From Aldehydirespirator sp965220345 (lineage in GTDB: Bacteria > Actinomycetota > Acidimicrobiia > Acidimicrobiales > Aldehydirespiratoraceae): DNA of 64,000 nt. Below the pieces are notes generated by a model. The model saw only the letters and a list, made by a program, of their open reading frames with translations, ran no database searches and was not told where the DNA came from. Both the position numbers and the translations under genes were made by a program. Of the stretch, positions 53,364-62,005 are shown piece by piece (position 1 is the first letter of the stretch; each line of letters starts with the position of its first letter). Location of the stretch: positions 1,364,001-1,428,000 of the forward strand of contig OZ244822.1 of the NCBI GenBank assembly GCA_965220345.1, written 5' to 3'.

Positions 53364-54227
53364 TCATCGCCGCAAGCGTGTGCCTGTGATCCCTTGCGGC
53401 AAGAACCGCAGAACCACTATCGCGGCCATTAGCAGCATGGCCTGACCAATAACAGGAGTGAACCAGTTGGTGCCGATGTTTTCGATGAATCCCAGCAATC
53501 CGCTCGCGGACACTGTTCCCACCACGAACGAAGGCCCGCCCACGATGACAGCCATGAAGGCTCGCGCTATGAAGTTCTGGCCCATAGTGGGGATCACCCC
53601 AACAACAGGTGCCAGCAGCGCGCCCGCAGCACCAGCCAAAGCTGAGCCGAGCCCGAAAGTCCACATGTTCACTACCGAAGTGTTGACACCGAGACCTTCG
53701 GCCATCGTCTCTGACTGGGTAGCAGCTCTCGCAAGAAGTCCGTAGCGGCTGCGGCGCATGATCACGTAAGTCGCTAGCACTCCGACTGTAGCTGCGGTCA
53801 TCAGTACCAAGCTGTACTTAGACATTGAGAACTCCCCGACAGTGAAGTTCCCGACCGGTACCGGGATGCCTTCAGTAACCGAGCCGTACCTGTTCTCCAC
53901 CATCTGCACCATGATCAAAGACAATCCCCAGGTGGCCAGCATGGTGTCGGCGAGACGTCTGTAGAGGTGCCGGATGATTAGCCGCTCCACGACAATCCCG
54001 AATAGACCAACGACAGCAGCAGCCACGATCATGGCCAGCCATATGTTGAGGCCGCTACGAGTGCCGCTAAGCGTTGCGAAGGCACCCAACATGATGAATT
54101 CGCCGTGCGCAAGGTTGATCACACCGCGCATCCCGAAAATGACTGCGAGCCCTAACGACACCAGAGCCAAAATCGCGATGGTGGTGGCGAGGTCAAAGCC
54201 GAGGTTGAAGGTTCGGTCGAGAGACAT
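53364..54227 (-). CDS. urtB: Urt/branched-chain-type ABC permease (UrtB-like)
   Basis: 287-residue membrane protein with eight or so helices. LIV/Urt permease features are VIFGMRGVINLAHGEFIMLGAF near the N-terminus, EGIPVPVG, and VVGVIPTMGQNFIARAFMAVIVGG near the C-terminus. Pairs with the UrtC-UrtD fusion, 19 bases downstream. A strong hairpin separates it from urtA. Confidence 0.87.
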   Translation of the reverse strand: MSLDRTFNLGFDLATTIAILALVSLGLAVIFGMRGVINLAHGEFIMLGAFATLSGTRSGLNIWLAMIVAAAVVGLFGIVVERLIIRHLYRRLADTMLATWGLSLIMVQMVENRYGSVTEGIPVPVGNFTVGEFSMSKYSLVLMTAATVGVLATYVIMRRSRYGLLARAATQSETMAEGLGVNTSVVNMWTFGLGSALAGAAGALLAPVVGVIPTMGQNFIARAFMAVIVGGPSFVVGTVSASGLLGFIENIGTNWFTPVIGQAMLLMAAIVVLRFLPQGITGTRLRR

Positions 54228-54255
54228 CTTGTGCAGAAAAGCAGAGATACAGGCA

Positions 54256-54297
54256 GCTAGCGCCGCCCGCGGATTAGTGCCCGCGGACGGCGCTAGC
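54256..54297 (-). promoter_or_regulatory. strong intercistronic hairpin between urtA and urtB
   Basis: Arms 54256-54272 and 54281-54297 pair over 17 bases with a single mismatch (GCTAGCGCCG outer part) around an 8-base loop. It lies just after the substrate-binding-protein gene. Hairpins in this position commonly protect the upstream mRNA from 3' decay or cause partial termination, giving more binding protein than permease. No T-run follows. Confidence 0.8.
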
Positions 54298-54309
54298 TAT
54301 TCGTCGGTA

Positions 54310-55779
54310 TCAGGGTGTGAACTGCTCGTTGGTGTCGGGGTTGGCGATCAGGTCACAGGACTGCTGCTCAAACGACGGTGGGATGTTCTCAAATGTCTCG
54401 AACACGTCAAAGCCGTTGCTGTCGTTGGCTCGTGCCAGGCTCACCGGTTGCACCAGATGATGAGACGGCCCGTCCATGGTGACCGTGCCCTTGGGACTGT
54501 CGAAGCTAATGGTGCCGGTTTCGAGTTCAGCGATGACGGCTTCACGGTCAAGGGAGCCAGCACTGTTGACCGCTTCGGCCCAGAGATGCCAGCCCTCCCA
54601 CACGTAGACAGCCAAGTCGGTGATGTAGGGATAATTGTTGCCATATTCAGCCTGCCAAGCCGCGGTGAACTCAGCGTTGGTGGGATTATCTAGCTCCTCA
54701 AAGTACGGGTAGGCCACGACTATGCCCTCAGACGAAGCCGCGTCCAGAGCCACCTGCTCGCTACCCAGTCCGAACGATGTCGACACCACCGGTATGCCAG
54801 CTCCGCTAGCGGCATATTGGCTGTAGAAAGACATGTGGGCACCGCCCACCAGCACTGACACCACAACATCGGGATCGGCGCTTTGCACTTCGGAGATAGT
54901 CGTACCGAACTCGGCTACGTCCAGCGGGAAGAAGTCCTCTCCCACGACTTCGCCTCCAGCTTCTGCGGCATATTCCCGAACCCAGTCGGCTGAGATCTGG
55001 CCGTAGTTGTAGTCCGCTGCTAGCACGTAGAGCCGCGGTCCGTAGTTCTCGATAGCCCACGGGATCAACACCTGTAGCTGCTGAGTGGGCACCACACCGG
55101 TCACGAAAGTGTTGCGGTCACACACCCCGCCCTCATATAGGACGTTATAAAAATAAAGCAGCTCAGCTTCACCGAAGATCGGCCGGATCGCCTCGCGGGA
55201 CGCACTAGTGATACCAGCGTGAACCACTGCGAGATCTTCAGCCGCAAGCTGGTCAGCACCAGCGATGTACTCGTTCTGGTCGGACTTCGAGTCCAGAGCC
55301 ACCAACTCCAGCTGGCGGCCTAGCACACCACCGTTTGCGTTGATGGACGCAATAGCAAGCCGAGTGGCATCAGCCATCGGGGTGCCGTAGATGTTCAGCG
55401 GACCGGTTTCGTCGAGAAGGCTTCCCACTCGCAGCGGTTCGCTGTTTACGGGCTCAACGGCGGCTGCGTCTGAGCCTGAGTCTGACGAATCTTCTGGTTC
55501 GTCGGGCTCGTTGCTCATTTCTGTTTCGGCGGGTTCAGGTGCCTCGTCGGGTTCGTTGCTGGACTCTTCTGGGTCGTCGCTGCTCATATTGTCTGTGCCA
55601 GATGAGCTGTCGGGTTCGGCCGGTGTAGTTTCCTGCTGCGAGGTCGCTGCTGGTGTTGGATCGTCGTCTTCGTCGTCTCCGCAGCCTGCGGCAATCAGCG
55701 CCATCGCGATGGTCACCACAGCAAGTGCCGTCCGTGTCGGGCGAACTCGGCGACGAATGGAAGCCCTAAGTGGACTCAT
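54310..55779 (-). CDS. urtA: amide/urea-type ABC substrate-binding lipoprotein (UrtA/AmiC-like)
   Basis: A 489-residue binding lipoprotein. The signal peptide ends at ALIAAGCGDD; a 70-residue Asp/Glu/Ser/Pro linker follows; the type I periplasmic-binding fold starts at LRVGSLLDETGPLNIYGTPMADA. Conserved blocks include AVVHAGITSASREAI, YFYNVLYEGGVCDRNTFVTG and VYVWEGWHLWAEAV, as in UrtA, AmiC and FmdD. The YEGG..RN region is typical of urea/short-chain amide binders. The nearby amidase suggests an amide as ligand; urea remains possible. Regulation may involve the 18-bp repeats upstream. Confidence 0.85.
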   Translation of the reverse strand: MSPLRASIRRRVRPTRTALAVVTIAMALIAAGCGDDEDDDPTPAATSQQETTPAEPDSSSGTDNMSSDDPEESSNEPDEAPEPAETEMSNEPDEPEDSSDSGSDAAAVEPVNSEPLRVGSLLDETGPLNIYGTPMADATRLAIASINANGGVLGRQLELVALDSKSDQNEYIAGADQLAAEDLAVVHAGITSASREAIRPIFGEAELLYFYNVLYEGGVCDRNTFVTGVVPTQQLQVLIPWAIENYGPRLYVLAADYNYGQISADWVREYAAEAGGEVVGEDFFPLDVAEFGTTISEVQSADPDVVVSVLVGGAHMSFYSQYAASGAGIPVVSTSFGLGSEQVALDAASSEGIVVAYPYFEELDNPTNAEFTAAWQAEYGNNYPYITDLAVYVWEGWHLWAEAVNSAGSLDREAVIAELETGTISFDSPKGTVTMDGPSHHLVQPVSLARANDSNGFDVFETFENIPPSFEQQSCDLIANPDTNEQFTP

Positions 55780-55906
55780 GGGTTTGTATCCCTTCGTTGG
55801 ACTTTTACGGTGCCGGCTCTCGATACCGCAGCGACGGCTCTAGCGCATCTTGGACATCGCGGAGCCGTCATAGGTCTTGACTAGTGCAAACCCACAGCTA
55901 GCGAAC

Positions 55907-55953
55907 ACACGCGAATGCAGGGTCTGCGCCTCATTACACGCGAATGCAGGGTC
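55907..55953. promoter_or_regulatory. two exact 18-bp repeats ACACGCGAATGCAGGGTC upstream of urtA
   Basis: Copies at 55907-55924 and 55936-55953, 29 bases apart (about three helical turns), 130-175 bases before urtA. Diverged relatives are at 61053-61072 and 61091-61108. Candidate binding sites for the LuxR-type regulator encoded next door. The remaining 280-base gap holds only these and the G12 tract. Confidence 0.6.
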
Positions 55954-56048
55954 CGCTTAGATCAGTGTCGTTCAGCGTTGTTCAGCGTCGTTCTGGGGCG
56001 TTCTTGTAGCCGAGAGTGGCAGGTATTGCAGGATTACTTGAGGGGGAA

Positions 56049-56060
56049 GGGGGGGGGGGG
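56049..56060. repeat. G12 homopolymer after the response-regulator gene
   Basis: Twelve G immediately after the stop codon of the LuxR-type regulator gene (- strand), preceded by a run of five G. It is outside coding sequence, so length change would not alter the protein. Confidence 0.9.
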
Positions 56061-56747
56061 TTACAGCAGTCTCAGTTCGCGTGCTCTGGCCAGAGCCTCA
56101 ATACGGTTTCTGGCGTGCAGTTTGGTCAACAATGTCTGCGTGTAACTGCGAACGGTGTTCTCGGCCAGGAAAAGTTCCGCTGCTATCTCTTTGCTGGTAC
56201 GCCCCAAAGCCAGCACACACAAAACCTCGTATTCTCTTTGCGTGAGCGACTCGTAGATGCCGCCGTCCTCGCCGAGGCGCAGAGCTCGGGCTCTCGGATC
56301 CTCCACCAGTGACGAATCAACGAAAAGTTCGCCAGCCATCACCCTTCTGAGTGCCTCCACCAGATTGCTGGCATCCTTTAGCACGATCCCTACTGCTCCA
56401 GCGTTGAGGCAGGCGCGCAGCGGTTCACGGTCATCGAATGCGGTGTGGATCACTACCCGTGAGTTACCTGACACATCTTGGATTGATCGGCACAAATGCG
56501 GCGCGAAGTTGTCACCGAGTTTGAGGTCAAGCACAACCACATCAGGTGACAGGTGAGCTGCTAGCTCGACACCCTCTTTTCCTGTGCAAGCTTCACCTAC
56601 GAGCTTTAAGTCCGGCTCACGCGCCAGCAACTGGCGGATGCCGTCAATCACCACTGGATGGTCATCAATAACAAGAACAGATGCCACGGCTTGCTCCACT
56701 GGGTTACCGCGTCGGGTGGACATAAGCTGCTTGGGTTGATGGTTCAA
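56061..56747 (-). CDS. NarL/LuxR-family response regulator
   Basis: 228 residues. Receiver domain: VLVIDDHPVVIDGIRQLLA, phospho-acceptor Asp in VVVLDLKLGD, and switch Lys in GIVLKDAS. C-terminal LuxR HTH: YESLTQREYEVLCVLALGRTSKEIAAELFLAENTVRSY. It begins nine bases after the histidine kinase gene, so the two form a two-component system. Its targets are probably the flanking transporter and amidase genes. Confidence 0.92.
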   Translation of the reverse strand: MNHQPKQLMSTRRGNPVEQAVASVLVIDDHPVVIDGIRQLLAREPDLKLVGEACTGKEGVELAAHLSPDVVVLDLKLGDNFAPHLCRSIQDVSGNSRVVIHTAFDDREPLRACLNAGAVGIVLKDASNLVEALRRVMAGELFVDSSLVEDPRARALRLGEDGGIYESLTQREYEVLCVLALGRTSKEIAAELFLAENTVRSYTQTLLTKLHARNRIEALARARELRLL

Positions 56748-56756
56748 TGCGTGGCA

Positions 56757-57947
56757 TTAGGCGACCTTGTCAATGGGCAGCGTGATGCGAACAGTGGTGC
56801 CTCCATCCTCGCCGGGCCTTACCTCAAGATCACCGCCTTGACGTTGAGCTTGTCGAAGCATTGATGCCAGACCCCAGTGCTGACCTCCACAAGGCACAAC
56901 GGCTAAATCGAAGTCATCAGGCAATCCGCAGCCATTGTCTTGGATGACTAACGAAACCTCGGAGGCACCGAAGTGCAGTGTCACCACGACCAGCGATGCG
57001 TCGGCGTGACGCTCAATGTTGAATAGCGCTTGGCGGGCAGCTCCTAGCAGTGCCGCTTCAGCATGCGGCGGCAATCGGCGTGAAACGCCGCGCACCACGA
57101 AGTGGGTTGCGACTCCTGAGCGAGAGGTCAAGTCGTCAATCTCACGTTGCAGAGCGGTAACAGCAGCTTCATCCAAAGAGGCGGGTTCCAGCACCTTGAA
57201 AGCTTGACGCATTCGCTGTGTCGCCTCTTGGGCTTGATGTTCGATGCTCTCCGCTACGTCCAGCAGGTTCTGGTCACCGCCGTCGCGTAGGCGCTGAGCT
57301 GCACATCTTATGGAGAAGAGCAACTGCCCTACATCGTCATGCAGATCGCTGGCAATGCGCTGACGCTCAGCCATCTTCACATGACGGATGGTGGCTGAGG
57401 CCCGGATCGAAGTAGCCATCATCGGTGCCACATCTTGAGCGGCTCGCTCAAGGACAGATTTGGCTCTATCGCCGATTGAGCCTATGGAGCGCAGACCTCC
57501 GTAGATGATGCCAACCATCTCGGTTTCATGCTCGACTGGTACTGCCACCATCCCGCCGAGTCCTTCGGCGCTGACCACATCAATGAAATGGTTGGTGATA
57601 CGCGGATCATCCAGATAACTGTGGACTTCCACCGGCCGACGCTCCACCATCACTCGACCTCCTAGCCCTTTGCCGGTGGATACCTTCACTTCGCGGAAGC
57701 GAGCGGTACGAGCTCCGTGCGCTCCTCTCATAGCAAAATTGGTTGAACCTTCCCGCACAGCCACCGATACCAGCGGCAATCCCAGCATTCGGAAGAGGTC
57801 AAGCGCAGTCCGTTGCGCGAGCGCGGGTGGGTCCAAGAACCCGATCAAGGTTTGGCTGAGGTCAGCTAGACGCTCCAAGTCCTCGGTATCAAAGGCTTCA
57901 ACGGTGCCACCGAAGCCGTGTCCCGCGCCTGAGTTGGTGTCTGTCAT
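56757..57947 (-). CDS. GAF-domain sensor histidine kinase (NarX/DesK type)
   Basis: About 396 residues with no membrane segment. A GAF sensor domain (about 30-170: FRMLGLPLVSVAVREG, GLGGRVMVERRPVEVHSYLDD) is followed by a HisKA_3 dimerisation helix with the phospho-His in RIASDLHDDVGQLLFSIR, and a HATPase domain (SLVIQDNGCGLPDDF, HWGLASMLRQAQRQGG). The cytoplasmic sensor probably detects a small molecule, perhaps the transported substrate or a product. ATG 57947 with GGTGAGG upstream is preferred over 57971. Confidence 0.9.
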   Translation of the reverse strand: MTDTNSGAGHGFGGTVEAFDTEDLERLADLSQTLIGFLDPPALAQRTALDLFRMLGLPLVSVAVREGSTNFAMRGAHGARTARFREVKVSTGKGLGGRVMVERRPVEVHSYLDDPRITNHFIDVVSAEGLGGMVAVPVEHETEMVGIIYGGLRSIGSIGDRAKSVLERAAQDVAPMMATSIRASATIRHVKMAERQRIASDLHDDVGQLLFSIRCAAQRLRDGGDQNLLDVAESIEHQAQEATQRMRQAFKVLEPASLDEAAVTALQREIDDLTSRSGVATHFVVRGVSRRLPPHAEAALLGAARQALFNIERHADASLVVVTLHFGASEVSLVIQDNGCGLPDDFDLAVVPCGGQHWGLASMLRQAQRQGGDLEVRPGEDGGTTVRITLPIDKVA

Positions 57948-58023
57948 GACCTCACCACCTTCCGAGATCAACAGTCCAGCAGTTAGTCAAGCACAGACTC
58001 ATGCCAAGTTTCCCGTCTAGGAA

Positions 58024-59577
58024 CTATCCGCCTATCTGGGCTTGCGCCATCGGTGAAACAGCGAAGCCTCCGACGAGTTGCTCATAAGCTCGGCCGACTC
58101 TCAGAAGCGTGGCTTCGTCCCACTGTCGCCCGACGATGCTCATCCCTACGGGCAGGTCATCACCGCCGCCCACCGGGATGGTCAGATCAGGGTTTCCGGT
58201 CACGTTTGAGACCGCAGTATTGGGGATCATCTCCAACGCACGGGCCACGTATTCGTCAATAGGAGCATCGCTAGACGGGATCTCTTTGGCCGCAAACGGC
58301 AGAGTTGGATAACACAACACGTCGTAATCAGCAAGTGCTGCGTCTATGGCAGCGTTGATCTGAGGGCGAACATTGGAAGCCCGACCGTAGGCGCTGCCTC
58401 CAGTGTGGGCGAAGGCGTGTTCGGCGCAAAGGATTACGAACTTGAGAGTCTGTGAGGTCAGGTGGGCATTGCTGCGCCAACCTCGCATGGTTTGCTCCAT
58501 GACTTCGGGATCAAATAAGCCTCGATAGTTCATGCCGTAACCATTGCCGCGGATCATCTGCCACAATGCACCGTCGGTGGCGATGACATTCCAGACATGC
58601 AATGCGTCACGGTGCTGCGGTATCGAGACCTCTTCCACCACAGCTCCAGCATCGGCCAGGCGATGAGCGGCGTTACGGACTCGGGCATCGGAGTCTGGGT
58701 CGCTGAGACCTTCGTATCCGAACCCTTCTGCCACAACGCCTACTCGGAGCCCTTTGATGCCGTTGTTGAGCCCGGTCGTGTAGTCAATGCCTGAGGGAGC
58801 GTGGGACTGGCGCGGATCGTCACCGTCAGGGCCAGCGATCACAGTCAAGAAAGCAGCAAGGTCGGTCATGTTGCGCGCCACCGGGCCGAGATGGTCAATA
58901 GTCCACTCAATCGGGTAAGCACCGGTATAGGGAACAAGCCCGAAAGTCGCTTTGAGACCGACAGCCCCGCAGAAAGCTGACGGCATACGGATTGATCCGC
59001 CTTGGTCACCAGCGATAGCCATATCCACCTCACCAGCAGCTACTAAAGCACCGCTGCCTCCTGAGGAGCCGCCAGCAGTGAGGGTCTTGTCCCACGGATT
59101 ACGGATCGGGCCGGTGGCGCAGGTGTGGCTGGCCCCCGAGAAGCACAGATCTTCGCAGGCCGATTTGCCTAGGATCCTGCCGCCTGCTTCAAGGATGCGG
59201 GTGACTACCGTGGCATCACGCAAAGGCACATATCCCTCAACTATGTGTGATCCGTTCATCATTGGCACCCCAGCGACGGTGGTGTTGTCTTTGATAGCGA
59301 AGGTTTTGCCAGCTAGCAGCCCAGAGTCAGACTCCTGAATGTCGCAGCGGTAATACCAGGCACCGAGTTCGTTTTCGTTATCGGCAGGCCGGTAGCTAGG
59401 TCGATCTGGTGCTGACGGTTTAGATGCTTCATACATGGCATCTACTTCATGGTATGAGCCCAGTGCGCCATCAATCAGAGCTTTGAAGATCGCTAAGTCG
59501 CCGTCACTGATCTCTAGTCCCCATCTCTGCGATATGGCTTGCAGATCATCCAAATCGGGGTCAGGAATCGCCATCAT
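58024..59577 (-). CDS. amidase (amidase-signature family)
   Basis: A 517-residue amide hydrolase. The Ser-cisSer-Lys triad is visible: Lys in FAIKDNTTVAG, Ser in TAGGSSGGSGALVA, and the nucleophile in GDQGGSIRMPSAFCG. The long N-terminal extension (to about residue 80) matches nitrile-pathway type amidases. It would hydrolyse a small amide to acid and ammonia; the acyl-CoA synthetase and dehydrogenase nearby could process the acid. It ends 76 bases before the histidine kinase gene on the same strand. Confidence 0.9.
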   Translation of the reverse strand: MMAIPDPDLDDLQAISQRWGLEISDGDLAIFKALIDGALGSYHEVDAMYEASKPSAPDRPSYRPADNENELGAWYYRCDIQESDSGLLAGKTFAIKDNTTVAGVPMMNGSHIVEGYVPLRDATVVTRILEAGGRILGKSACEDLCFSGASHTCATGPIRNPWDKTLTAGGSSGGSGALVAAGEVDMAIAGDQGGSIRMPSAFCGAVGLKATFGLVPYTGAYPIEWTIDHLGPVARNMTDLAAFLTVIAGPDGDDPRQSHAPSGIDYTTGLNNGIKGLRVGVVAEGFGYEGLSDPDSDARVRNAAHRLADAGAVVEEVSIPQHRDALHVWNVIATDGALWQMIRGNGYGMNYRGLFDPEVMEQTMRGWRSNAHLTSQTLKFVILCAEHAFAHTGGSAYGRASNVRPQINAAIDAALADYDVLCYPTLPFAAKEIPSSDAPIDEYVARALEMIPNTAVSNVTGNPDLTIPVGGGDDLPVGMSIVGRQWDEATLLRVGRAYEQLVGGFAVSPMAQAQIGG

Positions 59578-59632
59578 GGTTCCCTTCGTTCTTGTTGCTT
59601 GTGTGGGTTTGCTTTACTTTTGACTGCGGCGA

Positions 59633-59735
59633 CTGCGCTGGCCTGGCGCGTCACCGTGTGCCGACATTAGGTTGCTGCATCACCCGTATTTGACCTGCAA
59701 ATGCAGGTATTTACCCTGAAGAGTCGAGATAACTG
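59633..59735. repeat. 103-bp direct repeat R1, copy a
   Basis: About 95% identical to 62139-62241 (five differences seen). It lies between the amidase and acyl-CoA dehydrogenase genes and includes the palindrome at 59694. Part of a larger decayed duplication. Confidence 0.9.
59694..59707. promoter_or_regulatory. palindrome CCTGCA-AA-TGCAGG upstream of the amidase
   Basis: A perfect 14-bp dyad about 120 bases before the amidase start. It shares AATGCAGG with the 18-bp repeats upstream of urtA. The copy in repeat R1b (62200-62213) reads CCTGCAAATGCGGG and has lost symmetry. Candidate operator. Confidence 0.55.
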
Positions 59736-59744
59736 CGTGCATTC

Positions 59745-60935
59745 TTATGTGCTCGTGTTTTGCAGGTTGCGTTTGGCGACTTCTTCGAGCATGACTTCGG
59801 TAGCTCCGCCACCTATCGACAGGATGCGGGCATCTCGGGACATGCGTTCAATCGCTGACTCGCGCATGTAGCCCATGCCTCCGTGGAACTGCACGCAGTC
59901 ATACATCACCTGGTTTACAACCTCGCAGGCGAAGGCTTTAAGTCCCGAAATCTCCTTGACATTGTCGCGACCGGTGTCGCCTAGCCAGGCCGCATGGTAC
60001 ATCGAAGCCCGCGCCGCATCAATTTTGGCCTGATTCATTGACATGCGCTGACGTATCGCACCTAGATCACTGAGATGCCCGCCGAAAGCTTTTCGCTGTT
60101 GGGTGTATTCGTTGGTTATGTCAATGGCTGTCTGAGCTGCGCCCAATCCCATCCCGACGAGCACCATCCGTTCGTTCTGAAAGTTTTTCATGGTCTCGTA
60201 GAAGCCGCGATGCGGGGTGCCTAGCAGCTGTGCATCGCTGACCCACACGTCGTTAAGCACTAGTTCGGCGGTGTCTGAGCAGAGCCAGCCGTGCTTGTCG
60301 AGTTTCTTGGACACGCTAAATCCTTCAGTGTCCGACGGTAGTAGGAACATAGAGATCCCGTATTTGTCTTGCGGATTAGTGCGAGCAGCCAAGATGGTCA
60401 TGTCACCGTAGACGGCGTTAGTGATGAACATTTTTGATCCGTTGATGCGCCAGCCGTCTCCGTCTCGTGCAGCCGAGGTACGGATGCCAGCAACATCTGA
60501 GCCAGCATCGGCTTCGGTGATGCCTATGGAGAGTATGAGTTCTCCGCTGAGAGCACCCGGCAGGTAGCGGGCGTGCTGGTCGTCGCTGCCAGAGTTCACT
60601 AGATGTGGCCCCGCTAGGTCGGTGTGCGCCAGCACTGTCACGTCGAAGCCTCCGAATGTGGAGGCTCCCAGAGCTTCCGAGAACACCGCAGACGCAAGCA
60701 TCCCTAGTCCCAGCCCTCCGAGTTCAACAGGCACCCGCAGGCCGAGCATCCCCAGGCTGCCCATCTTGGTGAGCACTTCTCGCGGGACTTTGCCTTCTTG
60801 TTCCCAAGTTTCGCCGACTGTTCGAACCTCTCGGGTAACGAAGTCAACTGTCTGGTCGTAGATGGCCTGAAGCTCGTCGTTCATGTATGCATTGCGCAGA
60901 GCGTTCGCTTTGGTATCGGTGCCTGAGCTATTCAT
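59745..60935 (-). CDS. acyl-CoA dehydrogenase
   Basis: A 396-residue FAD enzyme that introduces the alpha-beta double bond in acyl-CoA. Family signatures: ILSIGITEADAGSDVAGIRT and CVQFHGGMGYMRESAIERMSRDARILSIGGGATEVML. FAD-binding residues ERMVLVGMGLGAAQTAIDI and KAFGGHLSDLGAIRQR are intact. It could act on the acyl-CoA formed by the ligase at 48.9 kb. ATG 60884 is an alternative start. A fragment of its 3' end is repeated at 63193. Confidence 0.92.
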   Translation of the reverse strand: MNSSGTDTKANALRNAYMNDELQAIYDQTVDFVTREVRTVGETWEQEGKVPREVLTKMGSLGMLGLRVPVELGGLGLGMLASAVFSEALGASTFGGFDVTVLAHTDLAGPHLVNSGSDDQHARYLPGALSGELILSIGITEADAGSDVAGIRTSAARDGDGWRINGSKMFITNAVYGDMTILAARTNPQDKYGISMFLLPSDTEGFSVSKKLDKHGWLCSDTAELVLNDVWVSDAQLLGTPHRGFYETMKNFQNERMVLVGMGLGAAQTAIDITNEYTQQRKAFGGHLSDLGAIRQRMSMNQAKIDAARASMYHAAWLGDTGRDNVKEISGLKAFACEVVNQVMYDCVQFHGGMGYMRESAIERMSRDARILSIGGGATEVMLEEVAKRNLQNTST

Positions 60936-61052
60936 TGATGCTTCGTCTCCCTGGGGTTTGATCGCCGCTGAAATGCTGTCTGTGGGGTGCCAGCGGTTAG
61001 ACGATGATTGGAGTAACAGTTCAACTATCCGCTAGAGATAGCAGCCGCTGGA

Positions 61053-61108
61053 ACACGCGAACGCGTGGTCCGTTCGATTATTGACGCGATACACGCGATT
61101 GCGGGTCC
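61053..61108. promoter_or_regulatory. two diverged copies of the ACACGCGA(A/T)(T/C)GC..GGTCC element
   Basis: 61053-61072 and 61091-61108 resemble the two exact repeats upstream of urtA. They lie 120-170 bases upstream of the acyl-CoA dehydrogenase start, suggesting a shared regulator. Confidence 0.45.
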
Positions 61109-61181
61109 AAGACTCTGTGTGTCAAGCTCACCGCAAATGCGCGCAGGCTCCAATTGCTTCAACGGTGCGCGTCAACGGTAG

Positions 61182-61616
61182 CTACAGGATTGTGTTGGGC
61201 TGATGCATGAAGGGATTTATTACAGTCAGAGCATGAAGGCGTTGACCGTCCTGGAAGTCTTCGGTGAGCAGGTAGTCGCAGTCCGCAGCCATCGCAGCAG
61301 CCACAATCAGGCAATCCCAATGCGACAGGCCGAAGCGGTCTTCGATCACGAACGCAGACTCCACGATGCCTGCGCTGAGAGGCACTGGTGCCCAAGCATG
61401 CAAATCGCCCACATCGGCTCGGGCCTCGTGTGGCTCAAGTCTTGGATTGAGCTTACGAGTGACGGTGACGTAGTACTCGTTGAGAACCTGCACACTGGTA
61501 CGCCCTAGCCGCGACTTCCACAGTGCAGACATCCACTCGTGGGCGCGCTTGTGTTTGGCGAGCACCGACAGGTCCCGCGCATACACCAGCACGTTGGTGT
61601 CAACAAAGACGCTCAC
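61182..61616 (-). CDS. vapC: PIN-domain toxin (VapC family)
   Basis: A 144-residue ribonuclease toxin with PIN acidic residues in SVFVDTNVLVYARD, VQVLNEYYVT, LSHWDCLIVAAAMAADCDYLLTEDFQDG. Six bases after the antitoxin gene. The tail after GRQLHAL-type strand (VINPF) is complete, so it looks intact. Confidence 0.88.
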   Translation of the reverse strand: MSVFVDTNVLVYARDLSVLAKHKRAHEWMSALWKSRLGRTSVQVLNEYYVTVTRKLNPRLEPHEARADVGDLHAWAPVPLSAGIVESAFVIEDRFGLSHWDCLIVAAAMAADCDYLLTEDFQDGQRLHALTVINPFMHQPNTIL

Positions 61617-61622
61617 ATTGTC

Positions 61623-61853
61623 TCAGCGTTGATGGATCTCGTCACGCGTTGGTAAAGGAGACTCACCTGATCTCAGAGGTCGGGCTTTTCGGTTTAAATA
61701 GGAACGCTGAGCCTGATCGAAGTTGTCGGAGTTCGCCATGCGCTCTCGCAAGACCTTGCCGACGAAGCGCGACATGCTCATGTCGTGGCTTGCCGCCTCA
61801 ACCCGTGTCCAGCGCGCGGTTTCTTCATCGAGGCTGATGGTAACATTTTTCAC
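61623..61853 (-). CDS. vapB: VapB-like antitoxin (ribbon-helix-helix)
   Basis: A 76-residue RHH antitoxin: KNVTISLDEETARWTRVEAA, SMSRFVGKVLRERM. The C-terminal third (YLNRKARPLRSGESPLP) is encoded by DNA repeated at 63035-63117. GTG start. Pairs with the VapC just downstream. Confidence 0.8.
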   Translation of the reverse strand: MKNVTISLDEETARWTRVEAASHDMSMSRFVGKVLRERMANSDNFDQAQRSYLNRKARPLRSGESPLPTRDEIHQR

Positions 61854-61958
61854 GACTTCACGGTATCACTGATTTCGTGAAGCATGCGATCGAATCGTCA
61901 GCTGGTTACGCCCACAGCCAGCCTGAACGAAGCCTGTCGCCATTAATCGCTGTAAACC
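61640..61958. repeat. source segment of repeat R2/R3 (vapB region)
   Basis: 61640-61722 matches 63035-63117 with five differences, and 61921-61958 matches 63106-63143 with two. In the second copy these pieces are joined at the shared GCCTGAWCGAAG, so about 210 bases covering most of vapB were lost there. Confidence 0.85.
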
Positions 61959-62005
61959 GCTCCGACAGCAGCACGACGAGGCTGGCACAGGCTACGATTT
62001 GCGCC

